From positions 868,001 to 932,000 of the forward strand of contig NZ_JADIKI010000022.1 of NCBI RefSeq assembly GCF_044904605.1: a DNA stretch of 64,000 nucleotides, read 5' to 3'. The notes under the pieces were generated by a model that did not search any database, was not told the origin of the DNA, and worked only from the letters and a program-made list of their open reading frames with translations. Position 1 is the stretch's first letter. Each line of letters starts with the position of its first letter. Source of the stretch: Dyella_B humi (GTDB taxonomy: Bacteria > Pseudomonadota > Gammaproteobacteria > Xanthomonadales > Rhodanobacteraceae). Below, piece after piece: positions 1-9,051 of the stretch. The position numbers and the translations under genes are program-made.

Positions 1-2094
1 CGCGGACGTCGGCAGGGCGCCATCGTGGAAGTGCTACAGCGGCGCTCGCCGCGGCTGGTCGGTCGGGTGATGATCGAAAACGGCGTCACTCTGGTGGTGC
101 CGGACGACCGCCGCCTGCATCAGGACGTGATGATCGCGCCGGGGCAGGAACGTGGCGCGCAGTCTGGTCAGATCGTGGTGGCCGAGATCACCGATCCGCC
201 CACCGCCAATCGCGGCCCCATGGGCAGCATTCGCAGCGTACTGGGTGAACGCCTGCAGCCCTCGCTGCTAGTGGATATGGCGATTGCCAGCTACGACCTG
301 CCGCACGAATGGCCGCCGGAAGTGCTGCGCGCCGCCGAAGAGGTGGAGCCGGAAGTCACCGCCGCCGAGCGTGAAGGCCGCACCGACCTGCGCAAGTTGC
401 CGCTCGTCACCATCGACGGCGCGGATGCCCGCGATTTCGACGACGCTGTCTACGCCGAGCCCAAGCGTGGCGGCGGCTGGCGGCTGGTGGTGGCGATTGC
501 CGATGTCTCGCACTACGTGCCGGTCGACAGCGCGCTGGACAAAGAAGCCTACGAACGCAGCACATCCACCTATTTCCCCGGCTTCGTCGTGCCGATGCTG
601 CCGGAAACCTTGTCCAACGGCATCTGCTCGCTCAATCCGAAAGTGGAACGCCTGTGCATGGTCTGCGACATGCAGGTAGACGCAGACGGTGAAGTCACCA
701 AGGCCAAGTTTTACGACGCCGTGATGCGCTCGCATGCGCGCCTCACTTACGACAAGGTGTGGCAGGCGATCGGCCTGAAAGATCCCGATACACGCCACGA
801 AGTGGCTGACGTGCTGCCGCAGCTGGAAAACCTGCACGCGTTGTTCAAGGCGATGCTCGAGCAGCGCCGCCGGCGCGGCGCGATCGATTTCGAAACGCCG
901 GAAGTGAAGTTCCGCCTCGACCAGACTGGTGAAGTGCAGGCCGTAGGCGCGGTGGAACGCAACGACGCGCACAAGCTGATCGAGGAATGCATGATCGCCG
1001 CCAACGTGCAGGCGGCGATGTTCCTGTCCAAGCGCAAGATTCCCGCGCTTTATCGCGCGCACGAACCGCCGCCGGCAGAGAAATACGAAGACCTGCAGCA
1101 GTTCCTGCGCGAATTCAAACTGCGCATGCCGCCGGTGGAAGACGTCACGCCCGGCGACTTCTCTGATGTGCTGCGCATGGTGAAGGATCGTCCCGAGCGC
1201 GAATTGATCCAATCTGTTCTGTTGCGCTCGCAGAGCCTGGCCGCTTATCAGCCGGACAACCGCGGCCATTTCGGGCTGTCGCTGGAGGCATACGCGCATT
1301 TCACCTCGCCGATCCGCCGCTATCCGGATCTGCTGGTGCATCGCGCAATCCGTTATGCCTTGAAGGGCGGCAAACCTTCCGCCTACAACTACTCCGAAGC
1401 GACCATGGCGGCGATGGCCGTGCATTGCTCGCAGCGCGAACGCCGCGCCGAAGAAGCCGAGCGCGACGTGGACGAGCGTTTCCGCTGCGCGTGGATGGCC
1501 AAGCACGTCGGCGAGGAATTCGACGGCGTGGTTACCGGTGTGACGTCGTTCGGCTTGTTCGTAGAACTGGACGAATCGAAGGTCTCCGGTCTGGTGCACA
1601 TCAGCCAGTTGTCCAACGACTATTACCACTTTGATCCGATTCGTCACTTGCTGAAGGGTGAGCGCACCGGCTTGCAGTTCCGCCTGGGCGATCACGTGCG
1701 GGTGCAGGTGCTGCGCGCCAGCCTGGAAGATCGCAAGATCGACTTCCGCATGGTGCAACCGGTGAAGAAGAAAGCGTCGGAACCGGCGACGGCCTTCGTG
1801 CCGCCGACGCCAGCGCCACGCGCCTACGATTACGCCGCTTCAGGAGAACGTTATTCCCTGCCGGCAGGGCGCAAGCCGCTGCCCTCGCTGCCGCCGTTGC
1901 CGGGGCTGGATCGCGCGGATGAGAAGAAACGCGGTGCTGCCAAGCCGGCGAAGAACATGCCGTCGAAAAAAGTCGCAGCGGGCAAAGCTGAAGACAAGCG
2001 CAAAGCCAAGCCCTCCGGCGGCAAGCCCCCGGCAAGCAAGCGCACTGCCAAAGCGGTGAAAAGCCGCGCGCCCAAACCGAAAGGCAAACGATGA
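1..2094 (+). CDS. rnr: Ribonuclease R, 5' end outside the window
   Basis: 3'-to-5' exoribonuclease that degrades structured RNA. The reading frame is open from base 1 (R-G-R-R-Q-G-A-I-V-E...), so the true start lies upstream and the GTG at 25 is an internal codon; about 100 N-terminal residues are probably missing. Counting from that GTG, the RNB catalytic motif DARDFDD is at about residues 134-140 and an S1 RNA-binding domain (VTSFGLFVELDE) near 500-530. The last ~120 residues are rich in Lys, Ala and Pro, as in RNase R tails and unlike RNase II. The stop overlaps the rlmB start by 4 bases (ATGA), and rnr-rlmB is a common gene pair. Confidence 0.95.
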   Translation, partial: RGRRQGAIVEVLQRRSPRLVGRVMIENGVTLVVPDDRRLHQDVMIAPGQERGAQSGQIVVAEITDPPTANRGPMGSIRSVLGERLQPSLLVDMAIASYDLPHEWPPEVLRAAEEVEPEVTAAEREGRTDLRKLPLVTIDGADARDFDDAVYAEPKRGGGWRLVVAIADVSHYVPVDSALDKEAYERSTSTYFPGFVVPMLPETLSNGICSLNPKVERLCMVCDMQVDADGEVTKAKFYDAVMRSHARLTYDKVWQAIGLKDPDTRHEVADVLPQLENLHALFKAMLEQRRRRGAIDFETPEVKFRLDQTGEVQAVGAVERNDAHKLIEECMIAANVQAAMFLSKRKIPALYRAHEPPPAEKYEDLQQFLREFKLRMPPVEDVTPGDFSDVLRMVKDRPERELIQSVLLRSQSLAAYQPDNRGHFGLSLEAYAHFTSPIRRYPDLLVHRAIRYALKGGKPSAYNYSEATMAAMAVHCSQRERRAEEAERDVDERFRCAWMAKHVGEEFDGVVTGVTSFGLFVELDESKVSGLVHISQLSNDYYHFDPIRHLLKGERTGLQFRLGDHVRVQVLRASLEDRKIDFRMVQPVKKKASEPATAFVPPTPAPRAYDYAASGERYSLPAGRKPLPSLPPLPGLDRADEKKRGAAKPAKNMPSKKVAAGKAEDKRKAKPSGGKPPASKRTAKAVKSRAPKPKGKR

Positions 2095-2834
2095 GCGAGA
2101 GTTGGATCGTCGGCATCAATCCCGTCGAGGGCGCGTTGAACAACGATGCCGAACGCGTACGTGAAGTGCTGGTAGAAAACGGGCAGCGCAATCCGCGCGT
2201 GCATGAATTGGCGGAAAAAGCGAAGGCGCTGAAGATTCCCGTGCACCATCGTCCGCGCGAACAGCTTGATCGCGTAGCGGGTGAGGCACGTCATCAGGGC
2301 GTCGTCGCGCTCTACCAAGCGCCGCCGGTGGCCAGCGAGAATGATCTGTCCGACCTGCTCGAAGCGGCCGGCCCTGACGCCCTGGTGCTGGTGCTCGATG
2401 GCATCACCGATCCGCATAACCTCGGCGCGTGCCTACGCAGCGCCGCGGCGGCGAAGGTAACGGCGGTGATCGTGCCGAAGGATCGCGCCGTGGGCATCAC
2501 GCCGGTGGTGCGCCGCGCATCGGCGGGCGGTGCAGATCGCGTGCCGCTGGTGGCGGCGACCAATCTTGCGCGCGCACTGCGTACGCTAAAGGATGCCGGC
2601 GTGTGGATTACCGGCCTGGCCGGCGATACCGAGCAATCCATCTACGGCATCGACCTGAAAGGCCCGGTGGCGCTGGTGTTGGGTAGCGAAGGCGAGGGGC
2701 TGCGCCGACTAACGCGCGAGACCTGCGACTTCGTGGCAAAGATCCCCATGCCGGGTACCATGGAAAGCCTCAACGTATCGGTAGCCACCGGTATCGTCTT
2801 GTTCGAAGCATTGCGTCAAAGGAGTGTGCGATGA
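2091..2834 (+). CDS. rlmB: 23S rRNA (guanosine-2'-O-)-methyltransferase RlmB
   Basis: SPOUT-class methyltransferase that 2'-O-methylates G2251 of 23S rRNA, using SAM. At 247 residues it has the normal family length. An N-terminal substrate-binding domain (SWIVGINPVEGAL) is followed by the trefoil-knot motifs: LDGITDPHNLGACLRSA, then VLGSEGEGLRRLTR, then IPMPGTMESLNVSVATGI. The start overlaps the rnr stop (ATGA) and the stop overlaps the next small gene, so the three are probably translationally coupled. Confidence 0.95.
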   Translation: MSESWIVGINPVEGALNNDAERVREVLVENGQRNPRVHELAEKAKALKIPVHHRPREQLDRVAGEARHQGVVALYQAPPVASENDLSDLLEAAGPDALVLVLDGITDPHNLGACLRSAAAAKVTAVIVPKDRAVGITPVVRRASAGGADRVPLVAATNLARALRTLKDAGVWITGLAGDTEQSIYGIDLKGPVALVLGSEGEGLRRLTRETCDFVAKIPMPGTMESLNVSVATGIVLFEALRQRSVR

Positions 2835-3118
2835 CGTTCTACTGGCACGATTGGGCGGGATACGTCGGCGTAGCGCTGATGCTGTTGGCCTATCTGCTGC
2901 TGCAAGCCCACAAGCTGCACGGCAACGGCCTGGTCTATCAACTGATGAACGTGCTGGGCGCGCTCGGCGTGATGCTGTCGTTGCTGTTCGGTGCGTTCAA
3001 CGCATCGGCGTTTTTCATGGAAGTGGCGTGGTTGTTGATTGGTCTTTACGGCATTGCGCGCGGTGCGCGGGTTCGCAAGGAAGCGCGTGAGGCGGGGCAT
3101 AAGGTCGCACCGTGGTAA
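2831..3118 (+). CDS. Small membrane protein, CBU_0592-like
   Basis: A 95-residue protein with three hydrophobic segments (about residues 8-27, 38-56 and 60-80) and a basic C-terminus. It overlaps the rlmB stop by 4 bases and is the last gene of the rnr-rlmB operon. The pattern WAGYVGVALMLLAYLLLQ resembles the CBU_0592-type family of small membrane proteins, which has no established function. The reading frame is supported by operon position and hydrophobic pattern; the family name is from memory. Confidence 0.75.
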   Translation: MTFYWHDWAGYVGVALMLLAYLLLQAHKLHGNGLVYQLMNVLGALGVMLSLLFGAFNASAFFMEVAWLLIGLYGIARGARVRKEAREAGHKVAPW

Positions 3119-3129
3119 GCGCGCAATGA

Positions 3130-3203
3130 TTCCCTCTCCTCGCTGAGGAGAGGGTGAGGGTCAACTTCGCGTAGGTTGGAGTGAGCGCATGCGAACTCCA
3201 ACA
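3130..3203. repeat. Two short palindromic repeats after the rnr operon
   Basis: 3130-3163 is a hairpin of the type CCCTCTCCTCGCTGAGGAGAGGG followed by a TGAGGG tract (called family B here). 3171-3203 is GTAGGTTGGAGTGAGCGCA and its partner GCGAACTCCAAC (family C). Family B recurs at 18891 and 21176-21333; family C recurs at 13201 and, degenerate, at 5130. Such palindromes are widespread between genes in Xanthomonadales; here the first could also act as a 3' stability hairpin for the rnr operon. Confidence 0.7.
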
Positions 3204-3258
3204 TCGAGCAACACGTACATGGCCATGTTGGGGTCCACATACGTTCACCCCAGCTTTG

Positions 3259-3350
3259 CATGGCCGTCATTCCCGCGAAAGCGGGAATCCATGTTGCTCT
3301 GATGCTCAAAGCGAAGATGGATTCCCGCTTTCGCGGGAATGACGGCCATG
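3259..3350. repeat. Inverted pair of 34-bp REP-like units
   Basis: Two perfect 34-base inverted copies at 3259-3292 and 3317-3350, separated by 24 bases. Each contains the hairpin TCATTCCCGCGAAAGCGGGA (family D). Related units are at 40263-40379 (a pair) and 14515-14542 (single). The paired, inverted arrangement is that of REP/REPIN-like elements mobilised by RAYT-type transposases; no such transposase gene is in this window. Confidence 0.8.
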
Positions 3351-3368
3351 GAGATTACGCAGCTATCG

Positions 3369-5108
3369 TCATTGCGCATGGAAGCGGCGAACGTCATAAG
3401 CATTCGCTGCAGACGTCGCTGAAGGATTGAAGCTGACCAACACCCGATCCCCCAGCGAATACTCCCGATCCACATCCATTCCTGCAGGCAGCGCCGAGGG
3501 CTTGTCGACGATCTCCGATGTCGCCCGCAAGAACACGAACGCACTCGGCTGCGGTTTCCACACCAGCCAGCTCAAGTCGTAAGACACGAATTCCTGCACC
3601 AACACCTGATGGTCCGTCACGCCTGGTTGACTGGCGAGTTGCTTGGCGAGCGCCAGCGCGCGCCGTTCGTCGGACAAGTCGTGCAGGACCCAGCCGAGCA
3701 CGGGGCAAGCGCTGTCTGAACGCGCCAGTTCGCCGGCATGGTGCACCCAATCATCGGGAAGGTATGCGTAGGGGTGATAGGAAGAGGGCAGGTAGTAGCC
3801 GTAATAATTGCGCTCAATCATCGCGTGCACGCCGGGCGTCATGCCGACGCCATACGTGCCGGGAAAGGTAATCACCGGCAGTTCGGCGTCGGCACAACCC
3901 TGCAAACCCTGCACGTACGCCGCCGAAGCGCGCCATGGTTCATTGGCAGGCAGCATCCTTCCACGCATCAGCACGATCAGTTGCGAAGCGAGCAGCACGA
4001 CGATGGCCGCCGCGGCGATTGCACCCATGCGCGTCTCCGCGCGAGGACCCGCCGCATCGTAAAGCCGCGCGAGCAGGAACCAGCCGAACGGCGCGCACAC
4101 CAGCACGTTGCGATACGAGAACGACGGCGCCACCAGCAAGGACACCGCTATTCCGCTGAGAACCACGCCCACACACACAAAACCGCAGAGGCCGGCCATC
4201 CAATTGGTCAACTGTTGCTCATCGACCTCGGTATGGTCGGCATGTTTGCGGCGCAACCACAACGCCAGCAGCATGACGACCACGACCAGCAGCGCCTGCC
4301 GGCTCATGAAATGGAAAATCACCCGGCGCAAATGGGAGCCGAAGAACGTCGCGCTGTTGCTGAACCACGTATCGTGGAAATCGTGCTTGGAGGTGTGCGT
4401 CATCAACCACAGCAGGCCGACGTAAAGACCCAGCACGATCAGCCCCGATGCACTCACCGCGATGCGTCGCGGCCAGGTGCGTGAGGTGATCAGCAAGAAC
4501 AGCAACAACACGCCGACGGTGAGCAGCATGTAAGGATGCACCTGGCTGCCGGCGATGCCGAGCACCGTAAGCCACAGCCAAGCACTCTTAGGAAAGCGTT
4601 CGCGCGCGCGCCGAAGGAAGTCGATGGCGGCGGCAAGCAATGCGGCCGAGATAGCGATTGCCAGCGCGTAATTGCGGGCGTTCTGAGCCTGCGCGTACCA
4701 GAACATCGACGTAGTCGCGACGGCGCAGGCAAAGGCGATGGCGGTCGGGCTGAGCCGGCGGCGCACGCCAAGCGCGAAAATGAGAATGCTCAGGACTGCC
4801 AGGATTGCGCTGGGCAGGCGCACGGCCCATTCACTGGTGCCGAAACATTCGATCCAGACGTAAAGCAGAAAGTCGTACAGCGGCGGATGCACATCGGCCA
4901 GCACGCGCCGGAACACTTCGCTTAAGCCCAGGTGATGATCCACCACCTGCATGGTGAACAGCTCGTCGGCCCAGAAGCTGCTATGGGAGAGGCCGATGAA
5001 GGCGAAGACGCAACCGATTAATGCGAACAGCGCGTAGAACGCGCCGGGCCAGCTGAGGCTGGCTTTTCTGGCGAGGGTTGTTTCGGCGGCGTGGGGCGCA
5101 GGCGTCAC
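3369..5108 (-). CDS. Membrane glycosyltransferase, GT39/ArnT-like
   Basis: A 579-residue polytopic membrane protein of the dolichyl-phosphate mannosyltransferase / ArnT type, which transfers a sugar from a polyprenyl-phosphate donor on the periplasmic face. After the first membrane segment comes the family signature: SSFWADELFT (acidic DE pair, likely catalytic) and, 30 residues on, DVHPPLYDFLLY. About ten hydrophobic segments follow up to residue ~390, then a ~180-residue soluble C-terminal region. It stands alone, convergent to the rnr operon, flanked by repeats on both sides. Donor and acceptor cannot be told from sequence. Confidence 0.8.
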   Translation of the reverse strand: MTPAPHAAETTLARKASLSWPGAFYALFALIGCVFAFIGLSHSSFWADELFTMQVVDHHLGLSEVFRRVLADVHPPLYDFLLYVWIECFGTSEWAVRLPSAILAVLSILIFALGVRRRLSPTAIAFACAVATTSMFWYAQAQNARNYALAIAISAALLAAAIDFLRRARERFPKSAWLWLTVLGIAGSQVHPYMLLTVGVLLLFLLITSRTWPRRIAVSASGLIVLGLYVGLLWLMTHTSKHDFHDTWFSNSATFFGSHLRRVIFHFMSRQALLVVVVMLLALWLRRKHADHTEVDEQQLTNWMAGLCGFVCVGVVLSGIAVSLLVAPSFSYRNVLVCAPFGWFLLARLYDAAGPRAETRMGAIAAAAIVVLLASQLIVLMRGRMLPANEPWRASAAYVQGLQGCADAELPVITFPGTYGVGMTPGVHAMIERNYYGYYLPSSYHPYAYLPDDWVHHAGELARSDSACPVLGWVLHDLSDERRALALAKQLASQPGVTDHQVLVQEFVSYDLSWLVWKPQPSAFVFLRATSEIVDKPSALPAGMDVDREYSLGDRVLVSFNPSATSAANAYDVRRFHAQ

Positions 5109-5129
5109 TCACTATCCCGTGCGTTTGGC

Positions 5130-5337
5130 GTAGGTAGGGGAGCGTACGCGAACCCCAGCACGAAATGCACGTATGCAGCCAGGCTGCCTCTTATGGTGGT
5201 GACGGCTTGCGTGCAGCCTCCTGAGTGATTCCTCCCCCTGCTTGCAGGGGGAGGTCAGGAGGGGGTGAACCCTTGCGGGAAACTCTGAGGCAAGTGTTCA
5301 CCCCACCCCAGCCCTCCCTTGCAAGCAGGGGAGGGAG
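5130..5337. repeat. Intergenic repeats, including a ~107-bp two-hairpin unit
   Basis: The 336-base gap between the glycosyltransferase and phoU has no gene. 5130-5159 is a degenerate family C unit. 5231-5337 is a larger unit (family A): a hairpin CCCCCTGCTTGCAGGGGG, a spacer containing TTGCGGGAAACTC and TTCACCCCACCCCAGCCCTC, then a second hairpin TTGCAAGCAGGGGAGG. A near copy lies at 62635-62737 and a single-hairpin version at 16812-16833. Confidence 0.85.
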
Positions 5338-5445
5338 CGCTTCTCACTACATTAAACGTGCATGCGAGTTTCCGCGGATCGCAATGCGGAATCACTGCCA
5401 AGCAAGGTTAGACATCAAGAAGAACTCGATGCCCAGCGTTTCCTC

Positions 5446-6180
5446 TCAATCCGGCCGATCCCCCAACTTCACCGGCTCCGGATTGGACGTAAGGTCGCGC
5501 TTGTCGCGCTGCGCCGTCAGCGGCTCGCCCTTGACCTGGAACCACACACTCTCGGCGATGTTGGTGGCGTGGTCGCCGATGCGCTCGATGTTCTTGGCCA
5601 TGAACAGCAGATGGGTGCACGGCGTGATCACGCGCGGGTCTTCCATCATGTAAGTAAGCAGTTCGCGGAAGTAGGCCGTATAGGCTTCGTCCAGCTCTAC
5701 GTCGTCCTGCCACACCTTGAAGGCGAGTTCTGCGTCGCGGTTGCGGTAGGCGCGCAGTACTTCGCGCACTTCCTCGGCGGCGAGTTCGGCGAGGTGGGCG
5801 AGGCCGCTGGTGGGTGTCAGCGGCGCAGCCATTGACAGCGGGATGGAGCGCTTGGCCACATTGGCGGCATAGTCGCCGATGCGTTCGATGTCCGCGGCGA
5901 TGCGCAGCGCGGCAAACACATTGCGCAGGTCACCGGCGATCGGCGCGCGAAGGGCCAGCAGGCGCACCACGTCGTGGCTGATTTCCTGCTCCAGTTGATC
6001 GATGGCGTCGTCGTTGTTGACGACGTGCTGAGCGGCGCGGTCGTCGCGGCGATCCACGACGTCGATGGCCGCTTCCAGCTGGCTCACCGCCAGTTCGCCC
6101 ATGCGAACCAGCTCGCCCGTAAGACGAAGCAGTTCGTCGTCGTAACTCTTGATGATGTGTTCCTTGCTGGTGCCGCTCAT
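5446..6180 (-). CDS. phoU: Phosphate transport system regulator PhoU
   Basis: Negative regulator linking the Pst transporter to PhoR/PhoB signalling and limiting phosphate uptake. The 244 residues have the usual two repeated three-helix bundles, each with the metal-binding type motif: DIERIGDYAANVAKR and, later, NIERIGDHATNIAESV. The ATG at 6180 (MSGTSKEHI) is preferred over an upstream in-frame codon at 6249 because it has AGAGG nine bases before it and matches usual PhoU length. It is the last gene of pstSCAB-phoU, 136 bases after pstB; that gap holds hairpins. Confidence 0.95.
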   Translation of the reverse strand: MSGTSKEHIIKSYDDELLRLTGELVRMGELAVSQLEAAIDVVDRRDDRAAQHVVNNDDAIDQLEQEISHDVVRLLALRAPIAGDLRNVFAALRIAADIERIGDYAANVAKRSIPLSMAAPLTPTSGLAHLAELAAEEVREVLRAYRNRDAELAFKVWQDDVELDEAYTAYFRELLTYMMEDPRVITPCTHLLFMAKNIERIGDHATNIAESVWFQVKGEPLTAQRDKRDLTSNPEPVKLGDRPD

Positions 6181-6250
6181 GGGATGGCCTCTTGAAATTT
6201 GGAGCAGGGTGGGCAGGGACGTTCTCGCGAGGGTGGCCCCTTGCCCCACC

Positions 6251-6305
6251 CCTTTCCCCTTTGGGAAAGGGAAGGATGAATTGTCCTCCCCAGAGCGGAG
6301 AGGGC
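6251..6305. repeat. Hairpins between pstB and phoU
   Basis: CCTTTCCCCTTTGGGAAAGG (6251-6270) is a strong stem-loop, followed by TCCTCCCCAGAGCGGAGAGG, a family B-like palindrome. Lying inside the pst operon, they may stabilise the pstB 3' end or lower expression of phoU; this is inference from position. Confidence 0.55.
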
Positions 6306-6316
6306 GCAGAAAGCGA

Positions 6317-7117
6317 TCAGCCGAAGCGACCGGTGATGTAGTCCTCGGTTTGCTTCTTGCCCGGCTTGGTGAAGATCTTTTCCGTATTGTCGTATTCGAT
6401 CAGGTCGCCCATGTACATGAACGCGGTACGGTCGGATACGCGTGCCGCCTGCTGCATGTTATGCGTGACGATCACGATGGTGTATTCGTGCTTGAGCTCT
6501 TCCACCAACTGCTCGATGCGGCCGGTGGCGATCGGATCCAGCGCGGAAGTAGGCTCGTCCAGCAGCAACACTTCGGGACGCAGCGCGATGCCGCGCGCAA
6601 TGCACAAGCGCTGCTGCTGACCGCCAGAAAGGCCGAGCGCGCTCTGCTTGAGCTTGTCCTTCACCTCGTCCCACAGCGCGGCGCTGCGCAGCGCCTGCTC
6701 CACGCGGATATCCATGTCCGCGCGCGACAGCCGTTCGTGGTGACGGATGCCATAGGCCACGTTCTCGAAGATCGTCATCGGGAACGGCACCGGTTTCTGA
6801 AACACCATGCCCACCTTGGTGCGCAGGCGGTTCATCGAGTAGTCCGGGTCGAGGATGTTCTCGCCGTCGAGCTCGATCGAACCTTTCGCTTCCAGCTTCG
6901 GGTAGATCGCATAGATGCGGTTGAAGATGCGCAGCAGGGTGGATTTGCCGCAGCCGGACGGCCCGATAATCGCGGTGACCTGCTTTTCGGGAATATCCAT
7001 GTGGATACCTTTCAGCGCGTGGTATCCGTTGTAGTAGAAGTGCACGTCGCGCACTTTCAGTTTGGGCGCCGTGGCGCCGGTCAGGGGAGCCGCAGCGGCG
7101 GCGGCGAGGTCATTCAT
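6317..7117 (-). CDS. pstB: Phosphate ABC transporter ATP-binding protein PstB
   Basis: ATPase that drives high-affinity phosphate import with PstA and PstC. 266 residues, usual length. Walker A GPSGCGKST, ABC signature LSGGQQQRL, Walker B VLLLDEPTSALD, the switch His in IVTHNM, and the PstB-typical Q-loop region MVFQKPVPFPMTIFENVAYG are all present. The start overlaps the pstA stop by 8 bases. Confidence 0.97.
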   Translation of the reverse strand: MNDLAAAAAAPLTGATAPKLKVRDVHFYYNGYHALKGIHMDIPEKQVTAIIGPSGCGKSTLLRIFNRIYAIYPKLEAKGSIELDGENILDPDYSMNRLRTKVGMVFQKPVPFPMTIFENVAYGIRHHERLSRADMDIRVEQALRSAALWDEVKDKLKQSALGLSGGQQQRLCIARGIALRPEVLLLDEPTSALDPIATGRIEQLVEELKHEYTIVIVTHNMQQAARVSDRTAFMYMGDLIEYDNTEKIFTKPGKKQTEDYITGRFG

Positions 7118-7976
7118 AACTCACCTTTTTGCGCGAAAACATGATGCGGGTCAGCAGGCTCAGCGCCAGCACGAACAGGGTGATAAGCAGCGCGCCGGCC
7201 CAGGCGATCGCATGCAGCGCCGGGTTCGGATCGTTGGTGTACTGATAAATGGTGCCCGGCATGCTGGCCATCTTGTCCAGCGGATGCACCGTCATGAAGT
7301 TATTGCCGAACGCGGTGAACAGCAGTGGCGCGGTTTCGCCGGCCAGGCGGGCAAGCGCTAGCAGCACGCCGGTGAGGATGCCGGAGAACGCCGCGCGCAT
7401 TAGCACCTGCACGGTGAGCTTCCACTGTGGAATGCCCAGCGACAGCGCCGCCTCGCGGAGCGTGCCCGGCACCAGTCGCAGCATTTCGTCGGTGGTGCGC
7501 ACGATCACCGGCAGGCCGATCAGCGCCAGCGCCACGCTGCCGGCGAACGCGGAAAACGAGATGGCGCCGTGAGTCATGTCGGAGATCGGCAGCACAATGA
7601 TCACGTACACGAACAAGCCCAGCACGATTGACGGCGCCGACAGCAGAATGTCGTTGAGGAAGCGGATGGAAGCACCGAGCTTGCTGGCGCTGGCGTATTC
7701 GGCCAGGTAGGTGCCGGCCAGTACGCCGATCGGGGCGCATATCAGCAACGCCATTAGGTCCATGATCAGGCTGCCCACAATGGCGTTGGCCAGGCCGCCC
7801 TGGTCGGCATAAGCGGTGATCTTGGTGAATAGGGAGGGTTTCAGCGCGGCCACGCCGTTCTGCGCGGTGATCCACAGGATCCACGCCAGGAAAATCAGAC
7901 CGATCAGAGTGGCTAGGCCGCTGAGTATCAGTGCCACGATGTTGGCGATGCGGCGACGGGTATGGATGGCGGCCAT
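7110..7976 (-). CDS. pstA: Phosphate ABC transporter permease PstA
   Basis: Inner-membrane permease subunit of the phosphate importer. The open frame runs further upstream, but the ATG at 7976 (MAAIHTRRRIANIV) gives 288 residues, the family size, and its A is shared with the pstC stop (TGATG). Six hydrophobic segments are visible. The EAA-loop region reads GTLREAALSLGIPQWK, where binding-protein-dependent permeases contact the ATPase. Confidence 0.96.
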   Translation of the reverse strand: MAAIHTRRRIANIVALILSGLATLIGLIFLAWILWITAQNGVAALKPSLFTKITAYADQGGLANAIVGSLIMDLMALLICAPIGVLAGTYLAEYASASKLGASIRFLNDILLSAPSIVLGLFVYVIIVLPISDMTHGAISFSAFAGSVALALIGLPVIVRTTDEMLRLVPGTLREAALSLGIPQWKLTVQVLMRAAFSGILTGVLLALARLAGETAPLLFTAFGNNFMTVHPLDKMASMPGTIYQYTNDPNPALHAIAWAGALLITLFVLALSLLTRIMFSRKKVSYE

Positions 7977-8947
7977 CAGCGACCCTCCTTGCGAGCGAGC
8001 TGGCGCAGCATGAGGCGTGCGATCAGCAGCACGATGAAGGTCACCACGAACAGCAGGAAGCCCAGCGCGATCAGCGCGGAACGATGCAGGCCCACTGCTT
8101 CGTTGAATTCGTTGGCGATGCTGGAAGAAATGGACGTACCCGGCATCAGCAGCGACGCGGTGAGGTTGTACGAATTGCCCAGCACGAACGTTACCGCCAT
8201 GGTTTCGCCGAGCGCGCGGCCCAGACCGAGAAAGATACCGCCGATGACCGCCGAGCGGGTATACGGCAGCACGATGTCCCACACGACTTCCCAGGTGGTG
8301 GAACCCAGGGCGTAAGAAGATTCTTTCAGCCGCGCGGGCACGGTTTGGAACACTTCGCGCATCACCGAGGAAATGAACGGCAAGATCATGATGGCCAGCA
8401 CAATGCCCGCGGTGAGCAGGCCAAGGCCCAGCGGCGGCCCCTGGAACAGGTTGCCGATGACAGGAATATTGCCGAGCGTGTCGGCAAGCGTCGGTTCGAT
8501 GCTGGCCATGAACGGCACGAACACGAACAGGCCCCACATGCCATAAATGATGGAGGGAATCGCGGCCAGCAGTTCAATCGCCGCACTGACCGGGCCGCGC
8601 AGCCAACTGGGCGCGATCTCGGTAAGGAAGAGCGCGATGCCGAAACTCACCGGCACCGCAAGAATCAGCGCAATCAACGAAGTGACCAGCGTGCCGACGA
8701 TGGGCGCGAGTGCGCCGAACTTATTCTCGACCGGGTTCCATTCCGAGCTGAACAGGAAGCGCAGGCCATCGTGGAACAATACGTCACGGCCGCCCCACAG
8801 CGTGGACAGTGCCGCGCCGAGCAGCGCCCCCAACACCAGCAAGGCGCACAGGCGCAGCAGGAACCGGAACAGGAGATCGTGACGGGCATCGGTGCGCGAA
8901 CGGTGTTCGGTATCGCGAGGAAGCGGTTCGGCACTTATCGCAGACAT
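7976..8947 (-). CDS. pstC: Phosphate ABC transporter permease PstC
   Basis: Second permease subunit. From the ATG at 8947 (MSAISAEPLPRD) the protein has 323 residues; in-frame ATG at 8965 and TTG at 8974 are alternatives, none with a strong ribosome binding site (GCGGAAA lies ten bases before 8947). It has an N-terminal segment, a periplasmic loop and a C-terminal permease domain with the loop ARLKESSYALGSTTWEVVWD. The stop and the pstA start overlap by one base. Confidence 0.95.
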   Translation of the reverse strand: MSAISAEPLPRDTEHRSRTDARHDLLFRFLLRLCALLVLGALLGAALSTLWGGRDVLFHDGLRFLFSSEWNPVENKFGALAPIVGTLVTSLIALILAVPVSFGIALFLTEIAPSWLRGPVSAAIELLAAIPSIIYGMWGLFVFVPFMASIEPTLADTLGNIPVIGNLFQGPPLGLGLLTAGIVLAIMILPFISSVMREVFQTVPARLKESSYALGSTTWEVVWDIVLPYTRSAVIGGIFLGLGRALGETMAVTFVLGNSYNLTASLLMPGTSISSSIANEFNEAVGLHRSALIALGFLLFVVTFIVLLIARLMLRQLARKEGR

Positions 8948-9051
8948 GCTTGGGTGTTTCCGCATTGGTTTCAATCAACACGACGCGCGCAACAAGACGT
9001 TGCGCGCGTCGCAGGAGTCACACTGCTGCTGTCCTTGCGACAGCTGGCAGT

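Noticed and set aside
268..1758. Long minus-strand open frame (496 codons) inside rnr
   Set aside because: It is the reverse of a clear RNase R gene; composition (His, Ala, Arg-rich) and lack of any domain mark it as a GC-driven shadow.
3046..3309. Small ORF containing the peptide WIPAFAGMT
   Set aside because: Translation of the family D repeat, not a gene.
5225..5653. Plus-strand ORF of 142 codons before phoU
   Set aside because: It begins in a family A repeat and runs antisense through the 3' end of phoU.
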